A stretch of DNA of 64,000 nt from Kitasatospora papulosa (GCF_000717245.1 NZ_JNYQ01000002.1:434001-498000), one strand, 5' to 3'; positions 33,611 through 42,619 are shown, counted from the stretch's first letter. Notes: generated from the letters alone by a model not told the origin. Numbers and translations are program-made.

Positions 33611-34453
33611 TCAGCGCGCGGCGAGGATCCGCTCGATCACGACCGCGACACCGTCCTCGTCGTTCGTGAGGGTCACCCCGGACGCCGCGGCCACGGCGGC
33701 CGGATGGGCGTTGCCCATGGCGAACGACGCACCGGCCCAGCTCAGCATCTCGACGTCGTTGGGCATGTCTCCGAACGCCACCACCTCGTCCGGTGAGATT
33801 CCGCGCTCCGCGCAGCAGGCGGCGAGCGTGGCGGCCTTGGAGACTCCGGGGCCGCTGATCTCCAGCAGCGCGGTGGGGCTGGACCGGGTGAAGGACGCAC
33901 GGTCCCCCGCGAGGTCACGGGCCAGCGAGAGGAAGGCGTCCGGAGCGAGTTCGGGGTGGTGGGCGAGGACCTTCAGGACCGGCGTCCCGGTGCCCGGAAC
34001 CTCCTCGTGGAGCAGCTTCTCCGCGACGGCGACCGTGGCACCCGGGTCCATGTGGAACGGCGGGTAGGCCGGTTCGTAATGGATGCCGGTGGCCAGCTCG
34101 ACGGCGAAGGAGACTCCGGGAGCCGCCTCGCGCAGGGTGTCGACCACGGCCAGGGCGACAGCGCGGTCCAGCGGATACGCCCGGAGGAGCGTGCCGTCGT
34201 GGAGATCGGCGACCGCTGCCCCGTTCGCGCAGATCGCCATGCCGTGACGCTGCACATGGGGGCTGACGACGTCCATCCAGCGGGCCGGCCTGCCGGTGAC
34301 GAAGAAGACCTCGATTCCCGCCTCTTCCGCGGCGGCCAGTGCGGCCGTCGTGCGGTCCGACAGGGTCTTGTCGTCGCGTAGGAGGGTGCCGTCCAGATCG
34401 GTGGCGATCAGCCGGGTCACGGCAGGCAGAGGCGAGTCGATAGCTGAGGTCAC
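33611..34453 (-). CDS. Cof-type HAD hydrolase (copy 1)
   Basis: This 280-residue protein has the HAD nucleophile motif LIATDLDGTLL near the start, VTGRP (motif II), a C2-type cap domain, and FGDMPNDVEML (motif IV, two acidic metal ligands). It is a likely phosphatase of sugar phosphates or cofactors. The GTG start at 34453 is chosen because coding similarity begins there; the frame continues to 34945 as unrelated Arg-rich sequence. It is convergent with the GAF kinase and paralogous to the protein encoded near 44 kb. Confidence 0.87.
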   Translation of the reverse strand: MTSAIDSPLPAVTRLIATDLDGTLLRDDKTLSDRTTAALAAAEEAGIEVFFVTGRPARWMDVVSPHVQRHGMAICANGAAVADLHDGTLLRAYPLDRAVALAVVDTLREAAPGVSFAVELATGIHYEPAYPPFHMDPGATVAVAEKLLHEEVPGTGTPVLKVLAHHPELAPDAFLSLARDLAGDRASFTRSSPTALLEISGPGVSKAATLAACCAERGISPDEVVAFGDMPNDVEMLSWAGASFAMGNAHPAAVAAASGVTLTNDEDGVAVVIERILAAR

Positions 34454-34594
34454 CCGGCCATTCTCCCGTACGGAGTCGCACGGGCGTGCAGAGGGGCGCA
34501 CATCTGAGTGGGTGAGCCCATGAGCTGCGGTACCTGACTCCGGCATATGCCGAAGGCTGGTACGGGCGGACGTACCCGGTCGGAGGCTGTGACG

Positions 34595-34625
34595 GCGTCC
34601 CCGCCCCACGCGGAGGCGGGGACGC
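34595..34625 (-). terminator. terminator of the LLM oxidoreductase gene
   Basis: An 11-bp perfect stem, GCGTCCCCGCC/GGCGGGGACGC, with a 9-base loop lies just beyond the 3' end of the leftward oxidoreductase gene. Confidence 0.7.
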
Positions 34626-34631
34626 GCGCGG

Positions 34632-35543
34632 TCAGCCGAACTGGGCCAGGGCCTCGGTGGCGATCCGCTCGAACAGGGGGGTGTCCAGCTCGAACACGGA
34701 GTCCGGCACCGGCCAGTGGACGACGATCTCGGTGAAGCCGAGCTCGAAGTGCGTTCCCGCGAAGTCCACGAAGGCGTCGAACGACTCCAGGGGGCTGCCG
34801 GGTGTGAACCCGGTGAGCAGGACCTTGTCCAGTTCGGAGACGTCGCGACCGGCTTCCTCGCAGGCCGCGCCCAGCCGTGCGATCTGACCGCGGACGGCTT
34901 CCACGGACTGGTCGGGCGTCCCGGACTCGAACAGTTTCGGGTCACCCGTCGTCACCCAGGCCTGCCCGTACCGCGCCGCCAGCCGCATCCCGCGCGGGCC
35001 GGTCGCGGCGACCCCGAAGGGCAGCCGGGGACGCTGCACGCAGCCGGGGATGTTCCGGGCCTCGTTCGCGCTGTAGAACCGCCCTTCCTGCGTGACGGTC
35101 GGCTCCCGGAGCAGCTGGTCGAGCAGCGGGACGAACTCCTCGAAGTGGTCGGCACGTTCACGGGGGGTCCACGGCTCCTCGGCGCTCCCCCGCAGTGTGG
35201 TGGCGTCGAAGCCGTTCCCGCCGGCTCCGATCCCGAGGGTGACCCGGCCGTCGGACACGTCGTCCAGGGTGATGAGTTCCTTCGCGAGCGTCACCGGGTG
35301 CCGGAAGTTGGGCGAGGTCACGAGCGTGCCCAGACGCAGCCTCTCGGTGGCCGAGGCGGCGGCCGTCAGGGTCGGTACGGCTCCGAACCAGGGGCCGTCG
35401 CGGAACGTCCGCCACGCCAGGTGGTCGTAGGTGTAGGCCGCGTGGAACCCCAGCTCCTCGGCGCGTACCCACAGCGGTCGGCCGCCCTGGTTCCAGCGGT
35501 GGATGGGCAGGATCACGGTGCTCAGTCGACGGGAGGAGGTCAT
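34632..35543 (-). CDS. LLM-class F420-dependent oxidoreductase
   Basis: This 303-residue luciferase-like TIM barrel has EELGFHAAYTYDHLAWR near the start and TLTAAASATERLRLGTLVTSPNFRHPVTLAKELITLDDVS, the typical LLM core. In actinomycetes such proteins often use coenzyme F420, but FMN use cannot be excluded. The substrate is unknown. No good ribosome binding site precedes the ATG at 35543; a leaderless transcript is possible. Confidence 0.85.
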   Translation of the reverse strand: MTSSRRLSTVILPIHRWNQGGRPLWVRAEELGFHAAYTYDHLAWRTFRDGPWFGAVPTLTAAASATERLRLGTLVTSPNFRHPVTLAKELITLDDVSDGRVTLGIGAGGNGFDATTLRGSAEEPWTPRERADHFEEFVPLLDQLLREPTVTQEGRFYSANEARNIPGCVQRPRLPFGVAATGPRGMRLAARYGQAWVTTGDPKLFESGTPDQSVEAVRGQIARLGAACEEAGRDVSELDKVLLTGFTPGSPLESFDAFVDFAGTHFELGFTEIVVHWPVPDSVFELDTPLFERIATEALAQFG

Positions 35544-35740
35544 GGTCACGACTCTACGGCGGTCCACCGGGGCCTTTGTCGGCCACCGGGCGCCGGGGTG
35601 CGGGGGAGGAACGCCTCCGCGGACGGGCGGCAGTGGTTGCCGGAGGCGGGAGCCGGGACGACGCTGGAAGGGAGCCCGGTCGGCTCCGTCCCTACGTGCG
35701 CACGGCGCCGGGCTCGGTACGCCGGAAGGAATGACTCGTC

Positions 35741-36031
35741 ATGAGGATGCTGCTCACCGCACAGATGGACACCGAGACGGCGAACCGGTCGGTGGCCGAG
35801 GGAACCATGGCCAAGGTGATCGAGGAGGTCGTCGACCAGCTCGACCCCGAAGCGGCCTACTTCACCGTCCAGAACGGCCGGCGCACCTGCCTCATGGTGT
35901 TCGACATGCAGGACTCGGCCCAGATGCCACCGACCCTGGAGCCGCTGTTCCACGCGAAGTCCACGATCGCTCTGCAGCCCGTCATGAACCTCGACGACCT
36001 GCGCGAGGGACTCGGCGGTATGAAGCACTGA
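35741..36031 (+). CDS. small conserved protein of unknown function (dimeric alpha/beta-barrel-like)
   Basis: This 96-residue soluble protein begins MRMLLTAQMDTETANRSVAE and contains EAAYFTVQNGRRTCLMVFDM. The pattern resembles small DUF3303-like or ferredoxin-fold proteins common in actinomycetes, but I cannot assign a family firmly. A GGAAGGA ribosome binding site supports the start. It is convergent with kptA, with only 13 bp between the stop codons. Confidence 0.75.
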   Translation: MRMLLTAQMDTETANRSVAEGTMAKVIEEVVDQLDPEAAYFTVQNGRRTCLMVFDMQDSAQMPPTLEPLFHAKSTIALQPVMNLDDLREGLGGMKH

Positions 36032-36044
36032 TCCGCCGCACGCG

Positions 36045-36587
36045 TCATTCCCGCAGACGCAGGTAGAGCGGCGGCACGTGGTCGGTGAGCCAGACCCCGT
36101 TGGCGGTGACGTGGAAGGAGTGGCCGGCCCGGTGCATGGCTCCCGAGTCCACCGGGAGGACGACGGGGGCTCCGCGCCGGGCTCCGACACGGACCGCGGT
36201 CCCACGGTCGGGGGAGAGATGGACATGGTGCCGGTTCATGGGCCGGAGCCCTTCGGTGCGGATGGTCTCCAGCGCCTCCGCCACGGTCCCGTGGTAGAGG
36301 TACGCGGGCGGTTCCGCCGTCGGCAGGCCGAGATCCACGGTGACGGAGTGGCCCTGGTTGGCCCGGATGCGATCGCCTTCCACGGCGAAGCGCTGCTTGT
36401 CGTTGGCCGCCACCACGTGGTCGAGTTCGTCCCGCGTGAGGGCGAAGCCGTGGCGGGCACAGGCCCGCAGCAGTTCCTCGACGGGTACCCAGCCCTGTGC
36501 GTCGAGGCTGATTCCGATCCGGCCGGGTTCATGCCGGAGATGCTTCGACAGGTACTTGGACACCTTGACGGTGCGTCTTTCGTCCAT
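36045..36587 (-). CDS. kptA: RNA 2'-phosphotransferase KptA/Tpt1 family
   Basis: This 180-residue protein has the KptA pattern: KVSKYLSKHLRHEPGRIGIS near 7-26 (Arg of the R-H-R-R tetrad), the KQRF segment, ANQGHSV with the second catalytic His, and YLYHGTVAEALETI and VHLSPD in the ADP-ribosyltransferase half. Tpt1 enzymes remove a splice-junction 2'-phosphate using NAD+. The bacterial role is unclear because no such tRNA splicing is known. It starts just left of the DnaA-box cluster, which may overlap its promoter. Confidence 0.92.
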   Translation of the reverse strand: MDERRTVKVSKYLSKHLRHEPGRIGISLDAQGWVPVEELLRACARHGFALTRDELDHVVAANDKQRFAVEGDRIRANQGHSVTVDLGLPTAEPPAYLYHGTVAEALETIRTEGLRPMNRHHVHLSPDRGTAVRVGARRGAPVVLPVDSGAMHRAGHSFHVTANGVWLTDHVPPLYLRLRE

Positions 36588-36969
36588 CTCGCCAGAGTGC
36601 CCGCGCCGCGTCTCCTGGTGCACCTGGATTTCATCCGGGGGAGACGGTCTTTTTGATCCCGTCAGGTTTGATCCACAACCAACTCAACTTATCCACAGGC
36701 CGTTTGATGAATCTGTGGACAACCCGCATGGTTTTTGGGGGCGTTGGGCAACTGGCGTACGCAATGACCGACATGGAAGGTATGCACCAGAATGTCCGTG
36801 AACAATCAGCCGCAAGTGTCCAGGGGTTGAGCAACTGCCGCCGCAAACAGTGGACATGCCCAAGGTGACTGTGTAGCAGCCGACTTGCTCGGGCGGACGT
36901 CGTCGGGTCAGCTACTCAGCACGATCCAGGTGGGGTTGAAGCATGACCGGGACCAACCCCTCCCGCCCG
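36588..36969. other. intergenic region with a three-site DnaA-box cluster
   Basis: This 382-bp gap between kptA and the EphD-like gene holds no recognisable gene. Its left part is markedly AT-richer than the flanks and contains TGATCCACA (36669-36677), perfect TTATCCACA (36689-36697) and TGTGGACAA (36714-36722, TTGTCCACA on the other strand). The rest shows no further structure that I can support, apart from two weak near-matches around 36813 and 36848. Confidence 0.75.
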
Positions 36970-38754
36970 TCACAGTGGTGGCTTCACCCGTGCGACGGCC
37001 CGCACCATCCGTGGACTGATCCGCGCCAGCAGCCGAGCGCCGCGGGCCTCCGGTGTCACCGGTACCACGGCCCTGTTGTGCACCACGGCGTCGAGAATCG
37101 CGCGGGCCACCTTCTCCGGCGGGTAGTTGCGGAGGGAGTACAGCCGAGTCGTCCGCTTCCGGAGACGCTGTTGCTCGGCCGCGTCGGTGCCGGTGAAGCG
37201 CGCCGTCCCGGTGATGCCCGTGGCGACGAACCCCGGGCACACCGCACTGACCCCGATCGACCGCTCGGCCAGTTCCGCGCGCAGGCACTCGCTGAGCATC
37301 AGCACCGCCGCCTTGGAGGTGCTGTACGCGGGCAGCGCACGTGACGGCTGATAGGCGGCGGCCGAGGCGATGTTGACGATGTGGCCCCCCTGCCCGCGGT
37401 CGGCCATCTGCCTGCCGAAGATTCGGCAGCCGTGGATGACGCCCCACAGATTGACGTCGAGTACGTTCCGCCAGTCCTCGCTCGTCGTGTCGAGGAAGGA
37501 ACCCGAGAGGCCGATACCCGCGTTGTTCACCAGGACGTCCACGACACCGCATTCGGCGGCGACCCTCTCCGCGAGTTCCTCCATGGCCTGTTCGTCCCCG
37601 ACGTCGACCGTTTCGGCCCATGCGGCAGGCGCGCCGGCCAGGCGGGCGGTCTCCGCGGTCCGGGCCACGCCCTCGGCGTCCCGGTCCACGGCCACCACGC
37701 GGGCCCCGGCCCGTGCGAACGACAGCGCCGTGGCGCGCCCGATCCCCGAAGCGGCTCCCGTCACCAGCACCAACTGGCCCCCGAAACGGTCCGCATGAGC
37801 ACCACGGGCGGCCGCCGGTGCCGGCGCATCCGTGATCTCGGGATCACCGGGGCCGCCGGCCTCGCAGGCGGCGACGAACTCGCCGATCCAGGACGACAGC
37901 TGATCCGGCCTGGTGCGCGGGACCCAGTGCTTCGCGGGCAACGTGCGCCGCACCAACCGGGGCACCCAGGTCTCCAGTTCGTCGTGGAGCGACGGGGAGA
38001 GGAAGGCGTCACCGGTCGGAGTGATCAGCTGTACCGGTACGTGCGCGTGGGCGTCCGGGCGCGGTCGGCGCAGCCGGGTCCGGATGTTGTCCCGGTAGAG
38101 CCAGGCCCCGTGCGCCGCGTCCTGCGGGAGTGACGCCGTCGGGTATCCGTCCGCGGGCACCTTCTCCATCCGCCGCAGGATGCGCGGCCACTGCCTGCCG
38201 AGCGGTCCGCGCCAGGCCATCTCCGGGAGAACGGGCGTGTGCAGCGCGTACACGTACCAGGACTTGGCGCCCTGGCCGAGCAGTTGCCCCACCCGGCGGG
38301 GGCTCGGCCGGGAGGTCCGCTGCTGGATCCAGTGCCCGAAGTGGTCGAGGGACGGGCCGGACATCGATGTGAACGAGGCGATGCGGCCCTTGGTCCGTTC
38401 CACCGTGGCGAACTCCCAGGACTGGACCGAACCCCAGTCGTGGCCGACCACGTGGACCGGCCGGTCCGGGCTCACGGCGTCCACCACGGCCAGGAAGTCG
38501 TCGGTCAGCTTCTCGAGTGTGAAACCACCGCGCAGCGGCTCGGGGGCCGTCGACCTGCCGTGGCCCCGCACGTCGTAGAGGACCACGTGCCAGTGGTCCG
38601 CCAGTCGCCGGGCGACCTCGGACCAGACCTCCTTGCTGTCCGGATAGCCGTGCACCAGCACGATCGTCGGCTGCGCGGAGTCACCCAACTCGGCGACACA
38701 CAGCTCGATCCCACCCGTTCGCACCCAGCGCTCACGCGCGCTTGGCAGATCCAC
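36970..38754 (-). CDS. bifunctional alpha/beta-hydrolase and short-chain dehydrogenase fusion (EphD-like)
   Basis: This 594-residue protein is a fusion. Residues 1-295 are an epoxide-hydrolase-like alpha/beta fold (VLVHGYPDSKEVW; nucleophile Asp in VGHDWGSVQSW). Residues about 325-594 are a classical SDR with TGAASGIGRA, LVNNAGIGL, and the YSTSK catalytic pair. The arrangement matches EphD of Mycobacterium tuberculosis, linked there to lipid epoxide metabolism. In a streptomycete lacking mycolates the substrate must differ. It is divergent from the ABC operon. Confidence 0.9.
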   Translation of the reverse strand: MDLPSARERWVRTGGIELCVAELGDSAQPTIVLVHGYPDSKEVWSEVARRLADHWHVVLYDVRGHGRSTAPEPLRGGFTLEKLTDDFLAVVDAVSPDRPVHVVGHDWGSVQSWEFATVERTKGRIASFTSMSGPSLDHFGHWIQQRTSRPSPRRVGQLLGQGAKSWYVYALHTPVLPEMAWRGPLGRQWPRILRRMEKVPADGYPTASLPQDAAHGAWLYRDNIRTRLRRPRPDAHAHVPVQLITPTGDAFLSPSLHDELETWVPRLVRRTLPAKHWVPRTRPDQLSSWIGEFVAACEAGGPGDPEITDAPAPAAARGAHADRFGGQLVLVTGAASGIGRATALSFARAGARVVAVDRDAEGVARTAETARLAGAPAAWAETVDVGDEQAMEELAERVAAECGVVDVLVNNAGIGLSGSFLDTTSEDWRNVLDVNLWGVIHGCRIFGRQMADRGQGGHIVNIASAAAYQPSRALPAYSTSKAAVLMLSECLRAELAERSIGVSAVCPGFVATGITGTARFTGTDAAEQQRLRKRTTRLYSLRNYPPEKVARAILDAVVHNRAVVPVTPEARGARLLARISPRMVRAVARVKPPL

Positions 38755-38998
38755 GCCGCCTCCTCGTCCCTGTGCCGGCGTCGCGGTACGCGTCCGTAAC
38801 GTGACACCGCCGAATGTGGCAACCGCGGGACGGTCGCGTCAAGGGATCATCCGAACCTGCCCCGGTACCGAGCCGGCACACGGAGCACCGCCTCCTTCCT
38901 CGTGGGGTCCCCCTACGGGTCCGTACGCCTGGAGTCGGACGCCGATCCAGCCGCCTGGTCTGACGACTCCTGTGGTACGCGCCACTACCGTCGACGAC

Positions 38999-40018
38999 GT
39001 GACTGTGATCGCAACCGAAAGCCTGAGCAAGCGGTTCCCGAGGGTGACCGCGCTTGACCGGCTCTCCTTGGACATCGGACCGGGCGTGACCGGCCTGGTG
39101 GGTTCCAACGGGGCCGGCAAGTCCACACTGATCAAGATCCTGCTGGGTCTGTCCCCCGCCACCGAAGGCCGGGCCGCGGTGCTCGGGCTCGACGTGGCCA
39201 CCGAGGGCGCCGCGATCAGGGAGCGGGTCGGGTACATGCCCGAGCACGACTGCCTCCCTCCCGACGTCTCCGCGACCGAGTTCGTCGTCCACATGGCGAG
39301 GATGTCCGGGCTGCCGCCCACCGCCGCGCGTGAACGCACCGCGGACACCCTGCGCCACGTCGGTCTGTACGAGGAGCGCTACCGCCCCATCGGCGGTTAC
39401 TCGACCGGCATGAAGCAGCGTGTGAAGCTGGCCCAGGCCCTGGTCCACGACCCGAAGCTGGTCCTCCTCGACGAGCCGACCAACGGTCTGGACCCCGTGG
39501 GCCGCGACGAGATGCTCGGTCTGATCCGCCGCGTCCACACCGATTTCGGCATCTCGGTGCTGGTCACCTCCCACCTCCTGGGGGAGCTGGAGCGGACCTG
39601 CGACCACGTCGTCGTCATCGACGGTGGATCACTGCTGCGGTCCAGCTCGACCAGCGACTTCACCTCGGTCACCACGACCCTGGCGGTCGAGGTGACCGAC
39701 AGCGACGACCATCCGGACGGTACGGACGCCCTGCGCAAGGTCCTCACCGAGGCCGGGATCACGTTCGTCGGCCACGACGGACTCGACGCCGAGGGGCTGC
39801 CGGGAGCGGGCCACATCCTCCTGGTCGAGGCGACGGGCGAGGAGACCTACGACCTGGTCCGCGACAGTGTCGCCGGGCTCGGACTGGGCCTCATCCGGAT
39901 GGAACAGCGTCGCCACCGGATCGCCGAGGTCTTCCGCGCCGGAGAGGCGCACCGTGCGGCCCCGGCCGCCACCGCCGGCGTCGGACAGCAGAAGGGGAGC
40001 GGTCACCATGAGCACTGA
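38999..40018 (+). CDS. ABC transporter ATP-binding protein (pair 1)
   Basis: This 339-residue ATPase has Walker A GSNGAGKST near 36-44, signature YSTGMKQRVKLAQAL and Walker B LVLLDEPTNGLD, followed by a C-terminal domain of about 100 residues. It is of the NatA/BcrA type that powers two-component exporters. The start is the GTG in GACGACGTGACTGTG; there is no clear ribosome binding site, so leaderless translation is possible. It opens a four-gene operon and overlaps the permease gene by 11 bp. Confidence 0.92.
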   Translation: MTVIATESLSKRFPRVTALDRLSLDIGPGVTGLVGSNGAGKSTLIKILLGLSPATEGRAAVLGLDVATEGAAIRERVGYMPEHDCLPPDVSATEFVVHMARMSGLPPTAARERTADTLRHVGLYEERYRPIGGYSTGMKQRVKLAQALVHDPKLVLLDEPTNGLDPVGRDEMLGLIRRVHTDFGISVLVTSHLLGELERTCDHVVVIDGGSLLRSSSTSDFTSVTTTLAVEVTDSDDHPDGTDALRKVLTEAGITFVGHDGLDAEGLPGAGHILLVEATGEETYDLVRDSVAGLGLGLIRMEQRRHRIAEVFRAGEAHRAAPAATAGVGQQKGSGHHEH

Positions 40019-40916
40019 GACAGGGACCGTGGCCGGGAGCGACTCCTCCCGCATCCACAACATCGGATACCGCTCCTACGACGGGGTCCGGCTGGGCCGT
40101 TCCTACGCCCGCCGCTCCCTCTACTCGCAGTCCCTGAGGGGCTCGTTCGGACTGGGGAGGTCCGCGAAGTCCAAGGTGCTGCCGATGCTTCTGTGCGGCG
40201 TGATGTGCCTGGTGGCACTGATCCTCGTAGCGGTCGCCATCGCCACGCCCAACATGACGAAGCTCCCGATCAAGTACACGGACTTCGCGATCTACCTGCA
40301 GGCCGTGATCGGGCTCTTCATCGCCTCCCAGGCGCCGCAGTCCGTGTCCCGGGACCTGCGTTTCAAGAGCGTGCCGTTGTACTTCTCGCGGCCGATCGAG
40401 CGAGCCGACTACGTCGTGGCCAAGTACGCCGCCATGGCGTCGGCCCTGCTCATCCTCACCGGGCTGCCCCTCGTCATCCTCTACGTGGGTTCACTGCTCG
40501 CGAAGTTCGACTTCGCCGACCAGACCAAGGGCTTCGGGCAGGGGATGGTCTCGGTGGCACTGCTCTCCGTGCTGTTCGCCGGGCTGGGCCTGGTCGTCGC
40601 CGCCCTGACACCCCGCCGGGGCTTCGGGGTCGCCGCGGTGATCGCGGTCATGACCATCACCTACGGCGCGGTCTCCACGGTCCAGGCGATCGCCTGGCAG
40701 ACCAGCTCGGCCGACGCCATCACCTGGCTGGGCCTGTTCTCCCCGATCACCCTGATCGACGGGGTGCAGACCGCCTTCCTCGGCGCCGCGTCCGCCTTCC
40801 CCGGCGGCGAGGGCCCCGGAGCCGCGGCGGGCGTGGTGTATCTGATCGTTGTCCTCGCGCTCGTCGCCGGCTCGTACGCCGTACTGATGCGCCGCTACCG
40901 GAGGGTCGGGCTGTGA
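40008..40916 (+). CDS. ABC transporter permease (pair 1)
   Basis: This 302-residue protein has a long polar N-terminus (about 1-58, with HNIGYRSYDGVRLGR) and six membrane helices, including LLCGVMCLVALILVAVAIAT. The ATG follows AAGGGGAG and overlaps the ATPase gene by 11 bp, indicating translational coupling. It belongs to the ABC-2-like permeases; the cargo is unknown. Confidence 0.88.
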   Translation: MSTETGTVAGSDSSRIHNIGYRSYDGVRLGRSYARRSLYSQSLRGSFGLGRSAKSKVLPMLLCGVMCLVALILVAVAIATPNMTKLPIKYTDFAIYLQAVIGLFIASQAPQSVSRDLRFKSVPLYFSRPIERADYVVAKYAAMASALLILTGLPLVILYVGSLLAKFDFADQTKGFGQGMVSVALLSVLFAGLGLVVAALTPRRGFGVAAVIAVMTITYGAVSTVQAIAWQTSSADAITWLGLFSPITLIDGVQTAFLGAASAFPGGEGPGAAAGVVYLIVVLALVAGSYAVLMRRYRRVGL

Positions 40917-41824
40917 CCACCATCGAGATCGACCACACCTCGCGCTGGTTCGGCAACGTGGTCGCCGTCAACGACGTCAGCATGTCCGTGGGGCCCGGGG
41001 TCACGGGGCTGCTCGGCCCCAACGGAGCCGGCAAGTCCACGCTGATCAACATGATGGCCGGCTTCCTCGCGCCGTCCACCGGCAAGGTGACGCTCGACGG
41101 CACGCAGATCTGGCGCAACGAGTCGGTCTACAAGGCCATCGGGATCGTGCCCGAGCGTGAGGGCATGTACGACTTCCTGACCGGCCGCGAATTCGTCGTC
41201 GCCAACGCGGAGCTGCACGGACTGGGCGACGCGGCAGCGGCGAAGGCGCTGGCCACGGTCGAGATGGAGTACGCGCAGGACCGCAAGATCTCCACGTACA
41301 GCAAGGGCATGCGCCAGCGCGTGAAGATGGCGTCCGCCCTGGTGCACGACCCGTCGGTGCTGCTGCTGGACGAGCCGTTCAACGGCATGGACCCGCGTCA
41401 GCGGATGCAGCTGATGGACCTGCTGCGTCGGATGGGGGCGGAGGGGCGCACCGTGCTCTTCTCCTCCCACATTCTGGAGGAGGTCGAGCAGCTCGCCTCG
41501 CACATCGAGGTGATCGTGGCGGGCCGGCACGCCGCGTCCGGCGACTTCCGCAAGATCCGCCGGCTGATGACGGACCGGCCGCACCGCTACCTCGTACGGT
41601 CCAGCGACGACCGGGCGCTGGCGGCGGCGCTCATCGCGGACCCCTCGACCGCGGGGATCGAGGTCGACGTGACGGAGCGGGCCCTGCGTATCCAGGCGGT
41701 CGACTTCGGCCGCTTCACCACACTGCTGCCGAAGGTGGCGCGTGAGAACGGCATCCGGCTGCTGACCGTGTCCCCGTCCGACGAGTCCCTCGAATCGGTC
41801 TTTTCCTATCTCGTAGCGGCCTGA
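40913..41824 (+). CDS. ABC transporter ATP-binding protein (pair 2)
   Basis: This 303-residue ATPase has Walker A GPNGAGKST, signature YSKGMRQRVKMASAL and Walker B LLLDEPFNGMD; the downstream helix HILEEVEQLASHIEVI is typical of this class. Its GTG start overlaps the preceding stop codon in GTGA, so the genes are translationally coupled. It is a paralogue of the first ATPase in the operon. Confidence 0.93.
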   Translation: MTTIEIDHTSRWFGNVVAVNDVSMSVGPGVTGLLGPNGAGKSTLINMMAGFLAPSTGKVTLDGTQIWRNESVYKAIGIVPEREGMYDFLTGREFVVANAELHGLGDAAAAKALATVEMEYAQDRKISTYSKGMRQRVKMASALVHDPSVLLLDEPFNGMDPRQRMQLMDLLRRMGAEGRTVLFSSHILEEVEQLASHIEVIVAGRHAASGDFRKIRRLMTDRPHRYLVRSSDDRALAAALIADPSTAGIEVDVTERALRIQAVDFGRFTTLLPKVARENGIRLLTVSPSDESLESVFSYLVAA

Positions 41825-41854
41825 GTAGTGGCCTGAAAGGAGCTGTGAAGCGTC

Positions 41855-42574
41855 ATGTACGACCCCACAGTCGCCCGGCTCACCTACCGGGCCCTGCTCG
41901 GCCGGCGCCGGGCCGCCATCCTGTTCGTCCTGCCGGTCCTGCTGGTGGCCATCGCCGTGGCGGTGCGGGCGTTCGCCGGCGCCGACGACCAGGTGGCCTC
42001 CGGCGTGCTGGGCGGCTTCGCCATCGCCACGATGGTCCCGCTCATCGGCGTCATCGCGGGGACCGGCGCCATCGGTCCGGAGATCGACGACGGCTCGATC
42101 GTCTATCTGCTGGCCAAGCCGGTGAAGCGGCCCACCATCATCTTCACCAAGCTCATCGTGGCCGTCGGCGTGACCATGCTGTTCTCGGCCCTGCCGACAC
42201 TGATCGCCGGGCTCGTCCTCAACGGCAACGGCGGGCAGATCGCGGTGGCCTACACGATCGCGGCACTGGTCGCCTCGATCGCGTACAGCGCACTGTTCCT
42301 CCTGCTCGGTACGGTCAGCCGGCACGCGGTCGTCTTCGGCCTCGTGTACGCCCTGGTGTGGGAGGCGCTCTTCGGCAGCCTCGTACCGGGCGCGCGGACG
42401 CTCAGCGTGCAGCAGTGGTCCCTCTCGGTCGCCGAGAAGGTCGCCGGGGACGGCCTGGTCACCTCGGACGTCGGCCTGCCGCTGGCAACCGTCCTGCTGG
42501 CCGGTGTCACGGTCGTCGCCACGTGGTACGCGGGCCAGAAGCTGCGCGCGCTGAAGCTCGCCGGCGAGGAGTGA
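41855..42574 (+). CDS. ABC transporter permease (pair 2)
   Basis: This 239-residue, six-helix ABC-2-like permease includes GFAIATMVPLIGVIAGTGAI and the cytoplasmic YLLAKPVKRPTIIFTKL loop typical of NosY-like permeases. It is the last gene of the four-gene operon, ending just before a 12-bp hairpin. The two ATPase-permease pairs could form two exporters or one heteromeric complex. Confidence 0.9.
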   Translation: MYDPTVARLTYRALLGRRRAAILFVLPVLLVAIAVAVRAFAGADDQVASGVLGGFAIATMVPLIGVIAGTGAIGPEIDDGSIVYLLAKPVKRPTIIFTKLIVAVGVTMLFSALPTLIAGLVLNGNGGQIAVAYTIAALVASIAYSALFLLLGTVSRHAVVFGLVYALVWEALFGSLVPGARTLSVQQWSLSVAEKVAGDGLVTSDVGLPLATVLLAGVTVVATWYAGQKLRALKLAGEE

Positions 42575-42592
42575 GGCCCGTCGCCATCGGTG

Positions 42593-42619
42593 CAACCCCC
42601 GCCCCTCGGGCGGGGGTTG
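42593..42619 (+). terminator. terminator of the ABC operon
   Basis: A 12-bp perfect stem, CAACCCCCGCCC/GGGCGGGGGTTG, with the loop CTC lies 18 bp after the last stop codon. Confidence 0.85.

Noticed and set aside
34454..34945. N-terminal extension of the first HAD hydrolase gene
   Set aside because: The added 164 codons are Arg/Ser/Pro-rich, overlap the convergent-strand terminator and oxidoreductase gene, and precede the conserved HAD start.
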